From contig NZ_CP009458.1 in assembly GCF_000758305.1 (NCBI RefSeq), forward strand, positions 1,178,001 to 1,242,000: DNA of 64,000 nt. The letters are read 5' to 3'. Positions 9,178 through 18,799 of the stretch are shown piece by piece. Both the position numbers and the translations under genes were made by a program. Each line of letters opens with the position of its first letter. Position 1 is the first letter of the stretch. The DNA comes from Cedecea neteri (lineage in GTDB: Bacteria; Pseudomonadota; Gammaproteobacteria; Enterobacterales; Enterobacteriaceae). The notes under the pieces were generated by a model. That model saw nothing but the letters and a program-made list of their open reading frames with translations. It was not told the origin of the DNA and ran no database searches.

Positions 9178-10440
9178 TTATCTTCCCAACCACGGTTGTG
9201 GATTCACTGCCTGGCCCTGGCGACGAATTTCGAAATAGAGTGACGGACGGCCCTGGCCGCCACTGCTACCGACCAGCGCAATAGGTTGCCCGGCACGTAC
9301 CTGGGTGCCGACGCTGACCAGCGCGCTCTGGTTGTAGCCGTAGAGACTCATATCGCCTTTGCCGTGTTCAATGACGACAACAAGACCATAGCCCTGAAGC
9401 CAGTCGGCAAGGATCACACGTCCGTCGGCAATGGCTTTAACTTCCGTGCCTTCCGACGCCGCAATAACGATACCTTTCCAACGTAGTTCACCTTGCAGCT
9501 GTTCGCCATAGCGATGCAGTAACGAACCGCGAACCGGCCAGTATGCCTGCCCACGTGGCGCACCCAGGCCACCTGTTCTCGACATCAATGAACGCTCGCT
9601 TTCGGTTGGCTTGTAGGTTGTGCCTTTGTTGGAGGCTTCCTGCTGTTTATTGCGAACCTGCTCTGCTTCGCGTGCCTCACGCTCGGCTCGAGCTTTTGCC
9701 GCTGCTTCTGCGCGGGCGATCTGGCTCTGCAGTCGCGCCTGGTTCTGGCGCATTTCACTCAGCTTCTGCTGATCCTGCTGGATGGAGGATTCCAGGCCTG
9801 CCAGCGTCTTTTTGCGTTCGTTGCGGGCGCTCTCCAGCCTGGCCTGTTGCGCCTGCTGGTCATACAGCAAAGTTTGCTGTTCGCTTTGCTTACTTTCCAG
9901 CTCGGTTTTCTGCTGTGCAGCTTCCGCTTTGGTCTGTTTTAACTCTTCGATAGTCTGCTGACGCGCAGCGTTAAGGTAACCGAAATAGGCCTGCAGGCGC
10001 TGGCCACGCTGGCTTTCTTCGCCGCTAAGAATCAACTGAATACCGGTATGCTGACCCTGACGAAACGCCGCATCCAGCTGAGCGGCCAGGTTACGTTCCT
10101 GAGTCGCTTGCTGTTTTTGAAGTTTTGCGAGGGAGTTGTTCAGCGTCGCGATTTGATTGTTTAAATCCGCGAGAGTGTTCTGGGTTTCGCGCAGCTTACG
10201 GCTGGCCGCGGAAATTGCTTCTTCTTGCGCTTTTAGCTGAGCGAGTAAAACGGAACGTTGCTGCTGTTGCTGACGCACCGCGCGCTCTTTGGCCGCGATA
10301 TCCTGTTGAATGGATTGCAGCTGCTGCTTGTCGTCAGCGTGGCTGGAAAAAGGCAATAACAAGACGCCAGCGCTAAACACGCTGGCGTAGATAACGGGCT
10401 TCACAGCCCATGTCTTTGAAAAAATCACCTTTCCCCTCAT
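9178..10440 (-). CDS. envC: Murein hydrolase activator EnvC
   Basis: A 420-residue periplasmic protein. The N-terminal signal peptide ends near SSHA (about residue 35). A long coiled coil rich in Gln, Ala and Lys follows (about residues 38-280), then a C-terminal LytM/M23-like domain from about 295. The LytM domain is degenerate: the usual HxH zinc motif reads 'LYGYN', as in E. coli EnvC, so it cannot be a peptidase itself. EnvC is recruited by FtsEX and activates the amidases AmiA and AmiB at the septum. It is 9 bp downstream of gpmM and 3 bp upstream of yibQ. Confidence 0.95.
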   Translation of the reverse strand: MRGKVIFSKTWAVKPVIYASVFSAGVLLLPFSSHADDKQQLQSIQQDIAAKERAVRQQQQQRSVLLAQLKAQEEAISAASRKLRETQNTLADLNNQIATLNNSLAKLQKQQATQERNLAAQLDAAFRQGQHTGIQLILSGEESQRGQRLQAYFGYLNAARQQTIEELKQTKAEAAQQKTELESKQSEQQTLLYDQQAQQARLESARNERKKTLAGLESSIQQDQQKLSEMRQNQARLQSQIARAEAAAKARAEREAREAEQVRNKQQEASNKGTTYKPTESERSLMSRTGGLGAPRGQAYWPVRGSLLHRYGEQLQGELRWKGIVIAASEGTEVKAIADGRVILADWLQGYGLVVVIEHGKGDMSLYGYNQSALVSVGTQVRAGQPIALVGSSGGQGRPSLYFEIRRQGQAVNPQPWLGR

Positions 10441-10449
10441 GGGGAGGGA

Positions 10450-11997
10450 TTATTCCACGATGAACAGCGGCTTGCCAGTCATCTCGTGCGGGATTTCCAT
10501 TCCCATCAGGCTCAACATGGTTGGCGCGATGTCAGAAAGCTTGCCGCCAGCGACAGCTTTCAGGTTTTTTTCACCTACGTAGATCAGCGGAACCGGCAGG
10601 CTGGTGTGCGCGGTATGGGCCTGGCCGGTAGCCGGGTCGCGCATTTGCTCTGCGTTACCGTGGTCTGCAGTGATCAACAGCTGACCGCCAACGGCCTCAA
10701 CGGCTTTAACCACCTGAGCGACGCAGTTGTCGAGGGCTTCAACGGCGGAAATCGCAGCATCATAGACGCCAGTGTGGCCAACCATATCACCGTTCGGATA
10801 GTTGCAGATGATGGTGTCGTATTTGCCGCTGTTGATGGCGCTCAGCAGCTTATCGGTCAGTTCAGCAGAGCTCATTTCAGGCTGCAGATCGTAGGTCGCC
10901 ACTTTCGGAGAATTTACCAGCACGCGGTCTTCACCCGCGAACGGCTCTTCAACGCCGCCGTTGTAGAAGAAGGTTACGTGAGCGTATTTCTCGGTTTCGG
11001 AGATGCGCAACTGGGTTTTATTGTGTTTCGCCATCCACTCGCCGAAAGTATTGGTCAGTGACGCTGGTGGGTAAGCGCAGGCCGTTTTAATGTCTGCGGC
11101 ATATTCAGTCAGCATCACGAAGTCGCCAAACTGCACTACTTTTTTGCGGCTGAAACCATCGAAATTGGCGTTAACAAAGGCGCGGGTGATCTGACGGGCA
11201 CGGTCAGCACGGAAGTTCATGAAGATCAGCGCATCGCCATCATTCATAGTCGAGTCGGCTTCACCTGCGGCGCAAATCACGGTTGGCTTAACGAATTCAT
11301 CGTTTTCGTCACGAGCGTAAGCGGCTTCCAGGCCAGCAACCGCATTGTCTGCCTGGAATTCACCTTTGGCCTGAGTCATCAGGTCGTAAGCCAGCTCAAC
11401 ACGATCCCAGCGGTTGTCACGATCCATTGCGTAATAGCGGCCAATAAGGGTGGCAACTCGGCCTTTGCCCAGCTCAGCGAACTTGTCGGCAAATTTCTTC
11501 AGGGAGGACTTTGCGCTGCGTGGCGGCGTGTCACGGCCATCAAGGAAAGCATGCAGATAAATAGCTTCCGCACCTCGTTCGGCCGCCAGCTCTATCATCG
11601 CCAGAATATGGTCTTCATGGCTGTGAACGCCGCCAGGAGAAACCAGGCCCATGATATGTACCGCTTTACCGGCGGCAACGGCTTTGTCTACTGCCCCGGT
11701 CAATACCGGGTTAGCAAAGAAACTACGTTCTTTAATTTCAACGTCGAGGCGAGTCAGATCCTGATAAACGATACGGCCTGCACCGAGGTTGACGTGGCCG
11801 ACTTCGGAGTTACCCATTTGCCCGTCTGGTAAACCGACTTCCAGCCCTGATGCGTTGATCAAAGTATGCGGGCGCTGGCCCCACAGGCTATCCATCACCG
11901 GCGTTTTAGCATTAAGAATCGCGTTATCCTGCTGCTCTTCGCGGTGGCCATAGCCATCGAGAATCACCAGGACCATAGGTTTTTTAGTAACCGACAT
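10450..11997 (-). CDS. gpmM: 2,3-bisphosphoglycerate-independent phosphoglycerate mutase
   Basis: A 515-residue alkaline-phosphatase-superfamily enzyme that interconverts 3- and 2-phosphoglycerate with two Mn2+ ions. The metal-binding start is '[12 protein letters not shown]' (residues 9-20), and the phosphoserine nucleophile is Ser64 in '[10 protein letters not shown]'. C-terminal metal ligands are in 'GDMVGHTGV' and '[10 protein letters not shown]'. It heads the minus-strand operon gpmM-envC-yibQ and is divergent from yibN across a 247 bp spacer. Confidence 0.97.
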   Translation of the reverse strand: MSVTKKPMVLVILDGYGHREEQQDNAILNAKTPVMDSLWGQRPHTLINASGLEVGLPDGQMGNSEVGHVNLGAGRIVYQDLTRLDVEIKERSFFANPVLTGAVDKAVAAGKAVHIMGLVSPGGVHSHEDHILAMIELAAERGAEAIYLHAFLDGRDTPPRSAKSSLKKFADKFAELGKGRVATLIGRYYAMDRDNRWDRVELAYDLMTQAKGEFQADNAVAGLEAAYARDENDEFVKPTVICAAGEADSTMNDGDALIFMNFRADRARQITRAFVNANFDGFSRKKVVQFGDFVMLTEYAADIKTACAYPPASLTNTFGEWMAKHNKTQLRISETEKYAHVTFFYNGGVEEPFAGEDRVLVNSPKVATYDLQPEMSSAELTDKLLSAINSGKYDTIICNYPNGDMVGHTGVYDAAISAVEALDNCVAQVVKAVEAVGGQLLITADHGNAEQMRDPATGQAHTAHTSLPVPLIYVGEKNLKAVAGGKLSDIAPTMLSLMGMEIPHEMTGKPLFIVE

Positions 11998-12244
11998 TGC
12001 AACAACCTCTGAGTCTAAGACAAAATTTGCGTAATTTTACTACAGCCGATCCCGACGAATAGCCGCAGAAGATCAAAGAAAGGGGCTGGAGCGCGATCGG
12101 ATTGCATCAGTCTGGTTCTTTTTTTTCGTAACAGCCCGCAGAATCCACATAACATTATTCAGACTGGCTGTAATTGCCACAACGCGAAGGTATACTCCCC
12201 ACCTGGTTTTCTCATCATTACTTAGTCGGGAGTTATTACCCCCC

Positions 12245-12676
12245 ATGCAAGAAATTATGCAATTCGTTGGTCGCCACCCCATACTTAGTCTGGCGTGGGT
12301 TGGTCTGCTGGCCGCGGTACTTTTCATGACCTTTAAAGGCCTGGCCTCTAAAGTCAAAGTGATCACACGCGGTGAAGCCACTCGCTTAATTAACAAAGAA
12401 GATGCAGTGGTTGTTGATGTGCGCCAGCGTGATGATTTCCGTAAAGGCCACATTGCGAATTCACTGAACGTGCTGCCAACAGAAATCAAAAGCGGCAACT
12501 TGGGTGAACTTGAAAAACACAAAGCTAAACCCATTATTGTGGTGTGCGCTAACGGTGTTTCTTCACAAGAATCAGCGGCTTTGTTGAACAAAGCTGGTTT
12601 TGAGCAGGTTGCGCTGTTAAAAGAAGGTATTGCTGGCTGGAGCGGGGAAAACCTGCCGCTGGTTCGCGGTAAATAA
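12245..12676 (+). CDS. yibN: Membrane-anchored rhodanese-like protein YibN
   Basis: A 143-residue protein with one N-terminal membrane segment (about residues 12-29) and a single rhodanese domain from about residue 38 to 140. The candidate active-site Cys is in '[17 protein letters not shown]', within the loop typical of sulfurtransferases. '[15 protein letters not shown]' is the characteristic rhodanese motif. The substrate is not established from sequence. It precedes grxC by 21 bp and secB by about 330 bp, so it probably starts the yibN-grxC-secB-gpsA transcript. Confidence 0.92.
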   Translation: MQEIMQFVGRHPILSLAWVGLLAAVLFMTFKGLASKVKVITRGEATRLINKEDAVVVDVRQRDDFRKGHIANSLNVLPTEIKSGNLGELEKHKAKPIIVVCANGVSSQESAALLNKAGFEQVALLKEGIAGWSGENLPLVRGK

Positions 12677-12697
12677 TCTGGAACACTGAGGTAAACC

Positions 12698-12949
12698 ATG
12701 GCGAATATTGAGATCTATACCAAAGCGACTTGTCCTTTTTGCCACCGTGCAAAAGCCCTGCTGAACGAAAAAGGCGTGGCGTTCCAGGAATTACCTATTG
12801 ATGGTGATGCCGCTAAGCGGGAAGAGATGATCAAACGCAGTGGCCGTACCACGGTACCGCAGATTTTTATTGACGCACAGCATATTGGCGGTTGCGATGA
12901 CTTGTACGCACTGGATGCGCGTGGTGGACTCGATCCCCTGCTGAGCTAG
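12698..12949 (+). CDS. grxC: Glutaredoxin 3
   Basis: An 83-residue glutaredoxin with the dithiol active site CPFC at residues 12-15 and the GSH-binding 'RTTVPQIFID' followed by 'GGCDDL'. Length matches E. coli GrxC. It reduces protein and glutathione-mixed disulfides in the cytoplasm using glutathione. A strong AGG ribosome-binding site sits 8 nt upstream of the ATG. It lies 21 bp after yibN and 56 bp before secB. Confidence 0.97.
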   Translation: MANIEIYTKATCPFCHRAKALLNEKGVAFQELPIDGDAAKREEMIKRSGRTTVPQIFIDAQHIGGCDDLYALDARGGLDPLLS

Positions 12950-13005
12950 TGCGGTTTGTCTGCCGTGTATCGCAGAGTAAGGACGTTTAAATTTAAGGGT
13001 TAACA

Positions 13006-13473
13006 ATGTCAGAACAAAACAATACAGAAATGGGTTTCCAGATTCAGCGTGTTTACACCAAGGATGTCTCTTTCGAAGCACCTAACGCACCGCACGTATT
13101 CCAGAAAGACTGGCAGCCAGAAGTAAAACTGGATCTGGATACTGCATCCAGCCAGCTGGCTGAAAATGTTTATGAAGTTGTGCTGCGCGTAACCGTGACC
13201 GCTACGCTGGGCGAAGACACCGCTTTCCTGTGCGAAGTTCAGCAGGCGGGTATCTTCTCCGTTGACGGTATCGAAGGCACGCAGTTGGCGCATTGCCTGG
13301 GCGCATACTGCCCGAACATTCTGTTCCCATATGCGCGTGAATGTATCACTAGCCTGGTTTCTCGCGGTACTTTCCCTCAGCTGAACCTTGCACCGGTTAA
13401 CTTCGATGCGTTGTTCATGAACTATCTGCAGCAGCAAGCTGGCGAAGGTGCTGAAAACCATCAGGATGCCTGA
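13006..13473 (+). CDS. secB: Protein-export chaperone SecB
   Basis: A 155-residue acidic protein matching E. coli SecB in length. Typical segments are '[17 protein letters not shown]' near the N-terminus and '[11 protein letters not shown]' around residue 105. SecB forms a tetramer that holds unfolded preproteins and delivers them to SecA. Its TGA overlaps the ATG of gpsA as TGATG, so the two are translationally coupled. Confidence 0.98.
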   Translation: MSEQNNTEMGFQIQRVYTKDVSFEAPNAPHVFQKDWQPEVKLDLDTASSQLAENVYEVVLRVTVTATLGEDTAFLCEVQQAGIFSVDGIEGTQLAHCLGAYCPNILFPYARECITSLVSRGTFPQLNLAPVNFDALFMNYLQQQAGEGAENHQDA

Positions 13474-14492
13474 TGAACAGCCTTAATGCTTCAATGACTG
13501 TTATCGGTGCCGGCTCTTACGGCACCGCTCTCGCTATCACCCTTGCGAGAAATGGCCACCACGTAGTGCTGTGGGGTCATGACGCTAAACATATCGCTAC
13601 GCTGCAGGCCGATCGCTGCAATGTTGCTTTCCTGCCCGATGTCCCTTTTCCCGATACCTTGCATCTTGAGAGTGATTTAGCCGTAGCGCTGGCTGCCAGC
13701 CGTAATATTTTGGTGGTCGTACCGAGCCATGTGTTCGGGCAAGTGTTGCGTCAAATCAAGCCGCTGATGCGCCCAGATGCACGTATTGTGTGGGCGACAA
13801 AAGGGCTGGAAGCTGAAACGGGTCGTCTATTGCAGGATGTTGCCCGTGAGGCGCTGGGAGATGATGTTCCTCTGGCGGTCATTTCTGGCCCGACATTTGC
13901 GAAAGAGCTGGCAGCAGGTTTACCGACGGCGATTGCGCTTGCGGCAACCGATGACCAGTTTGCGGATGATCTCCAACATCTTCTGCACTGCGGTAAAAGC
14001 TTCCGTGTCTACAGCAATCCCGATTTCATCGGAGTTCAGCTTGGTGGGGCGGTTAAAAACGTTATCGCTATTGGCGCAGGGATGTCGGACGGCATCGGGT
14101 TTGGTGCCAATGCTCGTACCGCGCTTATCACCCGTGGTCTCGCGGAGATGACTCGCCTTGGCAGTGCACTCGGTGCTTCTCCGGAAACCTTTATGGGCAT
14201 GGCCGGCTTGGGCGATCTGGTGTTGACCTGTACCGATAATCAATCTCGTAACCGTCGCTTTGGCATGATGCTCGGTCAGGGAATGGATGTGGATGGCGCA
14301 CAGCAGAAGATTGGCCAGGTGGTTGAAGGCTATCGCAATACCAAAGAAGTTCGCGAGCTGGCGGCTCGGGTAGGCGTCGAAATGCCAATAACCGAGGAAA
14401 TTTATCAGGTATTGTATTGCGGAAAAAATGCGCGCGAGGCAGCATTAACGTTGCTTGGTCGTACTCGTAAGGATGAACGAAGCGGCAAATGA
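13473..14492 (+). CDS. gpsA: Glycerol-3-phosphate dehydrogenase [NAD(P)+]
   Basis: A 339-residue cytosolic enzyme that reduces dihydroxyacetone phosphate to sn-glycerol 3-phosphate for phospholipid synthesis. The NAD(P) motif is '[13 protein letters not shown]' at about residues 10-22. The conserved C-terminal half contains '[13 protein letters not shown]' (catalytic Lys region, about 190-202) and '[10 protein letters not shown]'. It overlaps secB by one base. A hairpin with a T run lies between gpsA and cysE. Confidence 0.97.
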   Translation: MNSLNASMTVIGAGSYGTALAITLARNGHHVVLWGHDAKHIATLQADRCNVAFLPDVPFPDTLHLESDLAVALAASRNILVVVPSHVFGQVLRQIKPLMRPDARIVWATKGLEAETGRLLQDVAREALGDDVPLAVISGPTFAKELAAGLPTAIALAATDDQFADDLQHLLHCGKSFRVYSNPDFIGVQLGGAVKNVIAIGAGMSDGIGFGANARTALITRGLAEMTRLGSALGASPETFMGMAGLGDLVLTCTDNQSRNRRFGMMLGQGMDVDGAQQKIGQVVEGYRNTKEVRELAARVGVEMPITEEIYQVLYCGKNAREAALTLLGRTRKDERSGK

Positions 14493-14521
14493 AGGATCGC
14501 CTAATACACCGCAATAACTGA

Positions 14522-14554
14522 AACGTCCCGACCCTGGTGTCGGGCGTTGTTTTT
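14522..14554 (+). terminator. Hairpin with T tract between gpsA and cysE
   Basis: CCCGAC (14527-14532) pairs with GTCGGG (14539-14544), extended by ACG/CGT with one bulged base. 'TTGTTTTTA' follows. It has the shape of an intrinsic terminator and ends about 17 bp before the cysE ATG. It may cause partial termination between gpsA and cysE. Confidence 0.7.
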
Positions 14555-14570
14555 ATGTCTGGAGAGAGCA

Positions 14571-15386
14571 ATGTCGTCAGAAGAACTGGATTTGGTGTGG
14601 AGCAATATTAAAGCCGAAGCGCGAGCGCTTGCGGATTGTGAACCCATGTTGGCCAGTTTTTATCATGCGACGCTCCTCAAACACGATAATCTTGGGAATG
14701 CGCTCAGCTACATGCTGGCCAATAAGCTGGCTTCGCCGATTATGCCGGCCATCGCCATTCGTGAGGTTGTTGAAGAGGCCTACGCGGCCGATCCGCAGAT
14801 GATTGCCTCTGCAGCTTGCGACATCCAGGCGGTGCGCACGCGTGACCCTGCAGTAGACAAGTATTCAACGCCGCTGCTTTATCTTAAAGGCTTTCATGCG
14901 CTGCAGGCGTATCGCATTGGCCATTGGCTTTGGCTGCAGGGAAGACAGGCACTGGCTATCTTCCTGCAGAACCAGGTCTCCGTTTCTTTCCAGGTTGATA
15001 TTCACCCTGCGGCAAAAATCGGTTGTGGGATCATGCTCGACCACGCTACCGGGATTGTCATTGGTGAGACGGCGGTCGTTGAAAACGATGTCTCTATTCT
15101 GCAATCGGTCACCCTGGGCGGTACCGGTAAAACCAGTGGCGATCGCCATCCGAAAATCCGTGAAGGCGTGATGATTGGTGCGGGTGCTAAGATCCTCGGT
15201 AATATTGAGGTCGGAACCGGCGCAAAAATTGGCGCAGGCTCCGTCGTGCTACAGCCTGTTCCGCCGCACACTACGGCAGCCGGCGTACCGGCACGCATCG
15301 TGGGCACGCCTGGAAGTGACAAGCCAGCGATAGATATGGATCAGCACTTCAACGGCGCTGGCTTTGAATACGGTGACGGCATTTAG
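14571..15386 (+). CDS. cysE: Serine O-acetyltransferase CysE
   Basis: A 271-residue enzyme (E. coli 273) that forms O-acetylserine from serine and acetyl-CoA, committing carbon to cysteine. An N-terminal alpha-helical domain (about 1-140) is followed by left-handed beta-helix hexapeptide repeats (about 140-245), including 'HPAAKIG', '[16 protein letters not shown]' with the catalytic Asp-His pair, and 'SVTLGGTGK'. The start was set at the ATG at 14571 because it gives the family N-terminus [10 protein letters not shown] and has GGAGAG about 7 nt upstream. The C-terminal tail ends in the Ile that competes for the CysK active site. The 3' end overlaps trmL by 4 bp on the opposite strand. Confidence 0.97.
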   Translation: MSSEELDLVWSNIKAEARALADCEPMLASFYHATLLKHDNLGNALSYMLANKLASPIMPAIAIREVVEEAYAADPQMIASAACDIQAVRTRDPAVDKYSTPLLYLKGFHALQAYRIGHWLWLQGRQALAIFLQNQVSVSFQVDIHPAAKIGCGIMLDHATGIVIGETAVVENDVSILQSVTLGGTGKTSGDRHPKIREGVMIGAGAKILGNIEVGTGAKIGAGSVVLQPVPPHTTAAGVPARIVGTPGSDKPAIDMDQHFNGAGFEYGDGI

Positions 15387-15856
15387 CTTCTGAGAACGGC
15401 GCCCTGATACCCCAACTGGCGCCAGGCCTCATAGACCACCACGGACACCGAGTTAGAGAGATTCATGCTGCGGCTGTCCGGCATCATGGGAATGCGAATC
15501 TTTTGCTCGGGTGGCATCGCGTCCAGTATCTCCGCTGGCAGCCCACGGGTTTCCGGACCAAACATCAAATAGTCTCCTGCCTGATAACTCACAGCGCTGT
15601 GGGCGGGTGTTCCCTTGGTTGTTAAGGCAAACAGGCGTTGAGGGTTTTCGGTTTCCAGAAAGGCGTTATAGTCGCGATGGCGTAGCACTGTCGTAAATTC
15701 GTGATAATCCAGCCCGGCACGACGCAGGCGTTTATCATCCCAGGGAAAGCCCATTGGCTCAATGATATGCAGGCGGAAACCAGTGTTGGCGCACAGGCGG
15801 ATAATGTTCCCGGTATTGGGTGGAATTTCTGGCTCAAACAAAACGATATTTAACAT
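15383..15856 (-). CDS. trmL: tRNA (cytidine(34)/5-carboxymethylaminomethyluridine(34)-2'-O)-methyltransferase TrmL
   Basis: A 157-residue minimal SPOUT methyltransferase that 2'-O-methylates the wobble base of two tRNA-Leu isoacceptors. Family motifs are '[18 protein letters not shown]' near the N-terminus, '[11 protein letters not shown]' in the knot, and '[18 protein letters not shown]' at the C-terminus. It is convergent with cysE, overlapping by 4 bp, and lies downstream of cpxA in the same orientation with a terminator between. Confidence 0.96.
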   Translation of the reverse strand: MLNIVLFEPEIPPNTGNIIRLCANTGFRLHIIEPMGFPWDDKRLRRAGLDYHEFTTVLRHRDYNAFLETENPQRLFALTTKGTPAHSAVSYQAGDYLMFGPETRGLPAEILDAMPPEQKIRIPMMPDSRSMNLSNSVSVVVYEAWRQLGYQGAVLRS

Positions 15857-15899
15857 ACAACCCCCATCAACTAGGGGCGCAGAATAGCACCTGAGCAGA

Positions 15900-15927
15900 A
15901 ACGAAAACAGGCTCCGTAGAGCCTGTT
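15900..15927 (-). terminator. Terminator downstream of cpxA
   Basis: On the minus strand ACAGGCTC and GAGCCTGT form a perfect 8-bp stem with a 4-nt loop (15907-15926), followed by a TTTTCGTTT tract. It lies between the cpxA stop (15951) and the trmL start (15856). Confidence 0.85.
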
Positions 15928-15950
15928 ATTGATAATGTTAATCTTGTTTG

Positions 15951-17321
15951 TCAGCGATGATAAAGCGGCAGCCAGAGCGTCAGACGCAGGCCACCCAGTG
16001 GACTGTCGTCAGCTTTTACCCAGCCACGATGTTGCTGCACGGCCGTTTCCACGATAGCCAGACCGAGACCTGTACCACCGGACTCGCGGTCGCGCGCCTC
16101 ATCCGTACGATAAAACGGACGGAAAATTTGCTCTCTGTCTTCCGGACTGACGCCCGGGCCGTCATCGTCAACGGTGACGGTAATACCTTGATTATCGACT
16201 GAGAAGTTGACCGCTATTTTGGTGTGCGAGTAGCGCAGGGCGTTACGGACAATGTTCTCTAGCGCGCTTTCCAGTGCATTTGGGTTACCGTACATCAGCC
16301 ACGGACCCGGCGGGTAGGTGACTTCCAGCGACTTGCCCATTTGTTCGGCTTCAAAAGCGGCGTTATCCAGCATTTCTGTCCAGATTTGGTTCGCTTTCAT
16401 CGTCTCGCTAACCAGCGCGTTTTTTTGCTGATTGCGCGACATCACCAGCAGATCATTGATCATGCCGTCCAGGCGTTGGGCTTCGGTTTCAATGCGCCCA
16501 AGCTCTTTGCTTTCGCCGCTGCGGCGGCGCAGTAGCGCTGTACCGAGCTGCAGTCGGGTCAACGGCGTGCGGAGCTCATGGGAGATGTCCGACAGCAGCC
16601 TCTGTTGTGCCGTCATCATTCGCTCCAGCGCAGTCACCATTTGGTTAAAGCTCGCGCCCGCTGCCTGGAATTCCTGTGGTCCAGCCTCGAGTTCCGGATG
16701 TTGGCGCAAGTTGCCCTGGGCGACTTCATCTGCTGCATTCTTAAGCTTACGGGCAGGTTTCGCAAGGCTCCAGGCCAGCCAAAGTAACAGCGGAGAACTT
16801 ACCAGCATTGTGACAATTAGCAGTAAAAGAGGGCGATCGAACAGCAGGTTGATAAAGTCAGATTGCGAGCTGCTGGCCGGGCGAATCAGATAAAGTTGGT
16901 AGTTATCTTCTCCATCTCGCACCGAAAATGGGCCAACTAGCTCAACTCGCCCATATTTCTTTTTCTGGGGATGATCGGCGTTATCGGACTGGCCGATAAA
17001 GTTACGGATGATCTGCATTTCGTTGCGTTGGGCGCCAATGACGCGCCCTTCGCTGGTGACCAGCAGCAGACGCTGGCCAGGAGGTGCCCATTTGTCGATT
17101 GCACGGAACAAGCGCCGCCACCACATCAAATCATTCGGTGGATCGGTTGCCAGTTCAGCTTCGACGTGTTGCTCAATCATGTAGCCTTGACGTTGCTCAT
17201 TTTCCATCAGCTCGGTCATCTGGCGTGAATCCAGCTTCGGCAGCATCAAAACTAACATCAGTACCAGAGCCAGCGTCAGCCAGAAGATGGCAAAAATGCG
17301 CGCGGTAAGGCTACTTATCAT
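15951..17321 (-). CDS. cpxA: Envelope-stress sensor histidine kinase CpxA
   Basis: A 456-residue inner-membrane kinase. TM1 spans about residues 7-28, the periplasmic sensor about 29-163, TM2 about 164-185, a HAMP linker follows, and the H-box 'SDISHELRTPLTRLQLG' places the phosphorylated His at 248 as in E. coli. The ATPase domain shows an N-box 'ALENIVRNALRYS' and G-boxes 'DDDGPGV' and 'GGTGLGLAIV'. CpxA phosphorylates CpxR when envelope proteins misfold and is held off by CpxP. It overlaps cpxR by 4 bp (ATGA). Confidence 0.98.
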   Translation of the reverse strand: MISSLTARIFAIFWLTLALVLMLVLMLPKLDSRQMTELMENEQRQGYMIEQHVEAELATDPPNDLMWWRRLFRAIDKWAPPGQRLLLVTSEGRVIGAQRNEMQIIRNFIGQSDNADHPQKKKYGRVELVGPFSVRDGEDNYQLYLIRPASSSQSDFINLLFDRPLLLLIVTMLVSSPLLLWLAWSLAKPARKLKNAADEVAQGNLRQHPELEAGPQEFQAAGASFNQMVTALERMMTAQQRLLSDISHELRTPLTRLQLGTALLRRRSGESKELGRIETEAQRLDGMINDLLVMSRNQQKNALVSETMKANQIWTEMLDNAAFEAEQMGKSLEVTYPPGPWLMYGNPNALESALENIVRNALRYSHTKIAVNFSVDNQGITVTVDDDGPGVSPEDREQIFRPFYRTDEARDRESGGTGLGLAIVETAVQQHRGWVKADDSPLGGLRLTLWLPLYHR

Positions 17322-18016
17322 GAAGCGGAAACCATCAGATAGCCACGGCCACGCAGCGTTTTAAACCACGGATGGCCGTCTTTGCGATCCGGCAATTTAC
17401 GACGCAGGTTGGAAATATGCATGTCAATTGCACGGTCAAACGGCGTTAAGCGTTTACCCAGGACTTCCTGGCTAAGGTGTTCACGAGACACCACCTGACC
17501 CAGATGCTGGGCAAGGAGATATAGTAGCGTGAACTCGGTACCGGTTAAGTCCAGTGCTTGCCCATCGAAGCTGGCTTCCTGGCGGCCTGGATTGAGGCTC
17601 AGTCCATCGACTTCTACCGTCGGTGAACTGCTATCGCTGTTTTGTTGCTGCTCGCTCCAGTGTGAACGACGCAGGATGGCGCGAATGCGGGCAACCAGCT
17701 CACGATCGTTAAAAGGTTTTGGTAAATAGTCATCTGCACCCAGCTCAAGGCCGAGTACGCGGTCAAGCTCGCTACCGCGTGCGGTAAGCATAATGACGGG
17801 TGTCTGGTGTGTCTGGCGAAGTTCTTTCAACGTATCAATGCCGTTTTTCTTGGGCATCATTACGTCAAGCAATAACAGGTCGATGCTGTCGTCCAGAAGC
17901 GTCAACGCTTGCTCACCATCGTGAGCAACAACTACGTCAAAACCTTCCATGTCGAGCAATTCCTTTAACAGGGAAGTCAGCTCTCGGTCATCATCAACTA
18001 ACAGGATTTTATTCAT
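17318..18016 (-). CDS. cpxR: Envelope-stress response regulator CpxR
   Basis: A 232-residue OmpR-family regulator. The receiver domain has the phospho-acceptor Asp51 in 'LLLLDVMMPKKNG', acidic residues in 'LVDDDREL' and Lys in 'LPKPF'. The winged-helix DNA-binding domain covers about 135-230. CpxR~P activates envelope-quality genes and its own operon. It is divergent from cpxP, and a consensus CpxR box lies between them at 18072-18086. Confidence 0.98.
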   Translation of the reverse strand: MNKILLVDDDRELTSLLKELLDMEGFDVVVAHDGEQALTLLDDSIDLLLLDVMMPKKNGIDTLKELRQTHQTPVIMLTARGSELDRVLGLELGADDYLPKPFNDRELVARIRAILRRSHWSEQQQNSDSSSPTVEVDGLSLNPGRQEASFDGQALDLTGTEFTLLYLLAQHLGQVVSREHLSQEVLGKRLTPFDRAIDMHISNLRRKLPDRKDGHPWFKTLRGRGYLMVSAS

Positions 18017-18071
18017 TGTGAAATTACCTCCGAGGCAGAAATTACGTCATCAAGGCGCGCTAATCCATGAC

Positions 18072-18086
18072 TTTACGTTGTTTTAC
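18072..18086 (-). promoter_or_regulatory. CpxR box in the cpxRA/cpxP divergent promoter
   Basis: Reading the minus strand, GTAAA-ACAAC-GTAAA is an exact match to the CpxR consensus GTAAA-N5-GTAAA. It lies 56 bp upstream of the cpxR ATG and 81 bp upstream of the cpxP ATG, so it can serve both directions. A single perfect site is visible. Confidence 0.9.
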
Positions 18087-18167
18087 ACCCCCTGACGCTA
18101 GTTTGCAGCGGGAATCGTAGACTGGCTCTCGTTGAATCGCAGCACACACAGATTTCGGGAGCAAGTG

Positions 18168-18677
18168 ATGCGCAATGTTACCGCTGCCGTCATGGCCTCA
18201 ACACTGGCATTTATCTCGTTCGCCAGCCAGGCCGCTGATTTGCCGACCGGCGTTAACTGGCCACAAAGCGACAATCTGGCGAAACGAAACAACGCTCAGA
18301 ATCACATGTTTGACGGCATAAGTTTGACTGAGCAACAACGCCAACAGATGCGAGATCTTATGCACCGGGCAAGGCATGATAGCCCACCCGTTAATGTTAG
18401 CGAAATGGAGATCATGCATCGCCTGATCACCGCTGATAAATTTGATGAAGTGGCAGTGAAAGCTCAGGCTGAAAAAATGGCACAAGAACAGGTTGCCCGC
18501 CAGGTCGAGATGGCAAAAGTACGCAACCAAATGTACCACTTACTCAGTCCAGAGCAGCAAGCCGCTTTAAATGAGAAACACCAGCAGCGCATGGACCATC
18601 TCCGTGAACTGTCGGAACTGCAGCAGGGTGTTTCGCTGCAGGCCATGAGTAGTAGCAGTACCCGTAGTAACCAGTAA
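18168..18677 (+). CDS. cpxP: Periplasmic chaperone and Cpx feedback inhibitor CpxP
   Basis: A 169-residue periplasmic protein with a signal peptide [11 protein letters not shown]... cleaved near SQA-A (about residue 22). It carries both LTxxQ motifs of the family: '[14 protein letters not shown]' and the related '[14 protein letters not shown]'. CpxP binds the CpxA sensor domain and brings misfolded pilins to DegP. The ATG at 18168 was chosen over one 36 bp upstream because it starts the signal peptide and has GGGAGCAAG upstream. The 3' UTR encodes CpxQ. Confidence 0.95.
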   Translation: MRNVTAAVMASTLAFISFASQAADLPTGVNWPQSDNLAKRNNAQNHMFDGISLTEQQRQQMRDLMHRARHDSPPVNVSEMEIMHRLITADKFDEVAVKAQAEKMAQEQVARQVEMAKVRNQMYHLLSPEQQAALNEKHQQRMDHLRELSELQQGVSLQAMSSSSTRSNQ

Positions 18678-18686
18678 CAAACCCTG

Positions 18687-18744
18687 TTTTCCTTGCCATA
18701 GACACCATCCCTGTCTTCCCCGCCTCACCAGGCGGGTTTTTTTT
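18687..18744 (+). ncRNA. cpxQ: CpxQ, Hfq-dependent small RNA from the cpxP 3' UTR
   Basis: Starting 10 nt after the cpxP stop, the sequence runs TTTTCCTTGCCATAGACACC and on through CATCCCTGTCTTCCC, which I recognise as the conserved CpxQ body including the R1/R2 pairing regions. It ends in a GC-rich hairpin (CCCGCC/GGCGGG, about 18719-18736) and T8. In E. coli and Salmonella, CpxQ is released from cpxP mRNA by RNase E and represses envelope-protein mRNAs. The exact 5' processing site is inferred from that family. The same hairpin is the cpxP terminator. Confidence 0.88.
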
Positions 18745-18799
18745 GCCCGACGCTCAGGCCTGTCCGCTATACTACCGGCATTCACCTGCGGGAGCCCCC

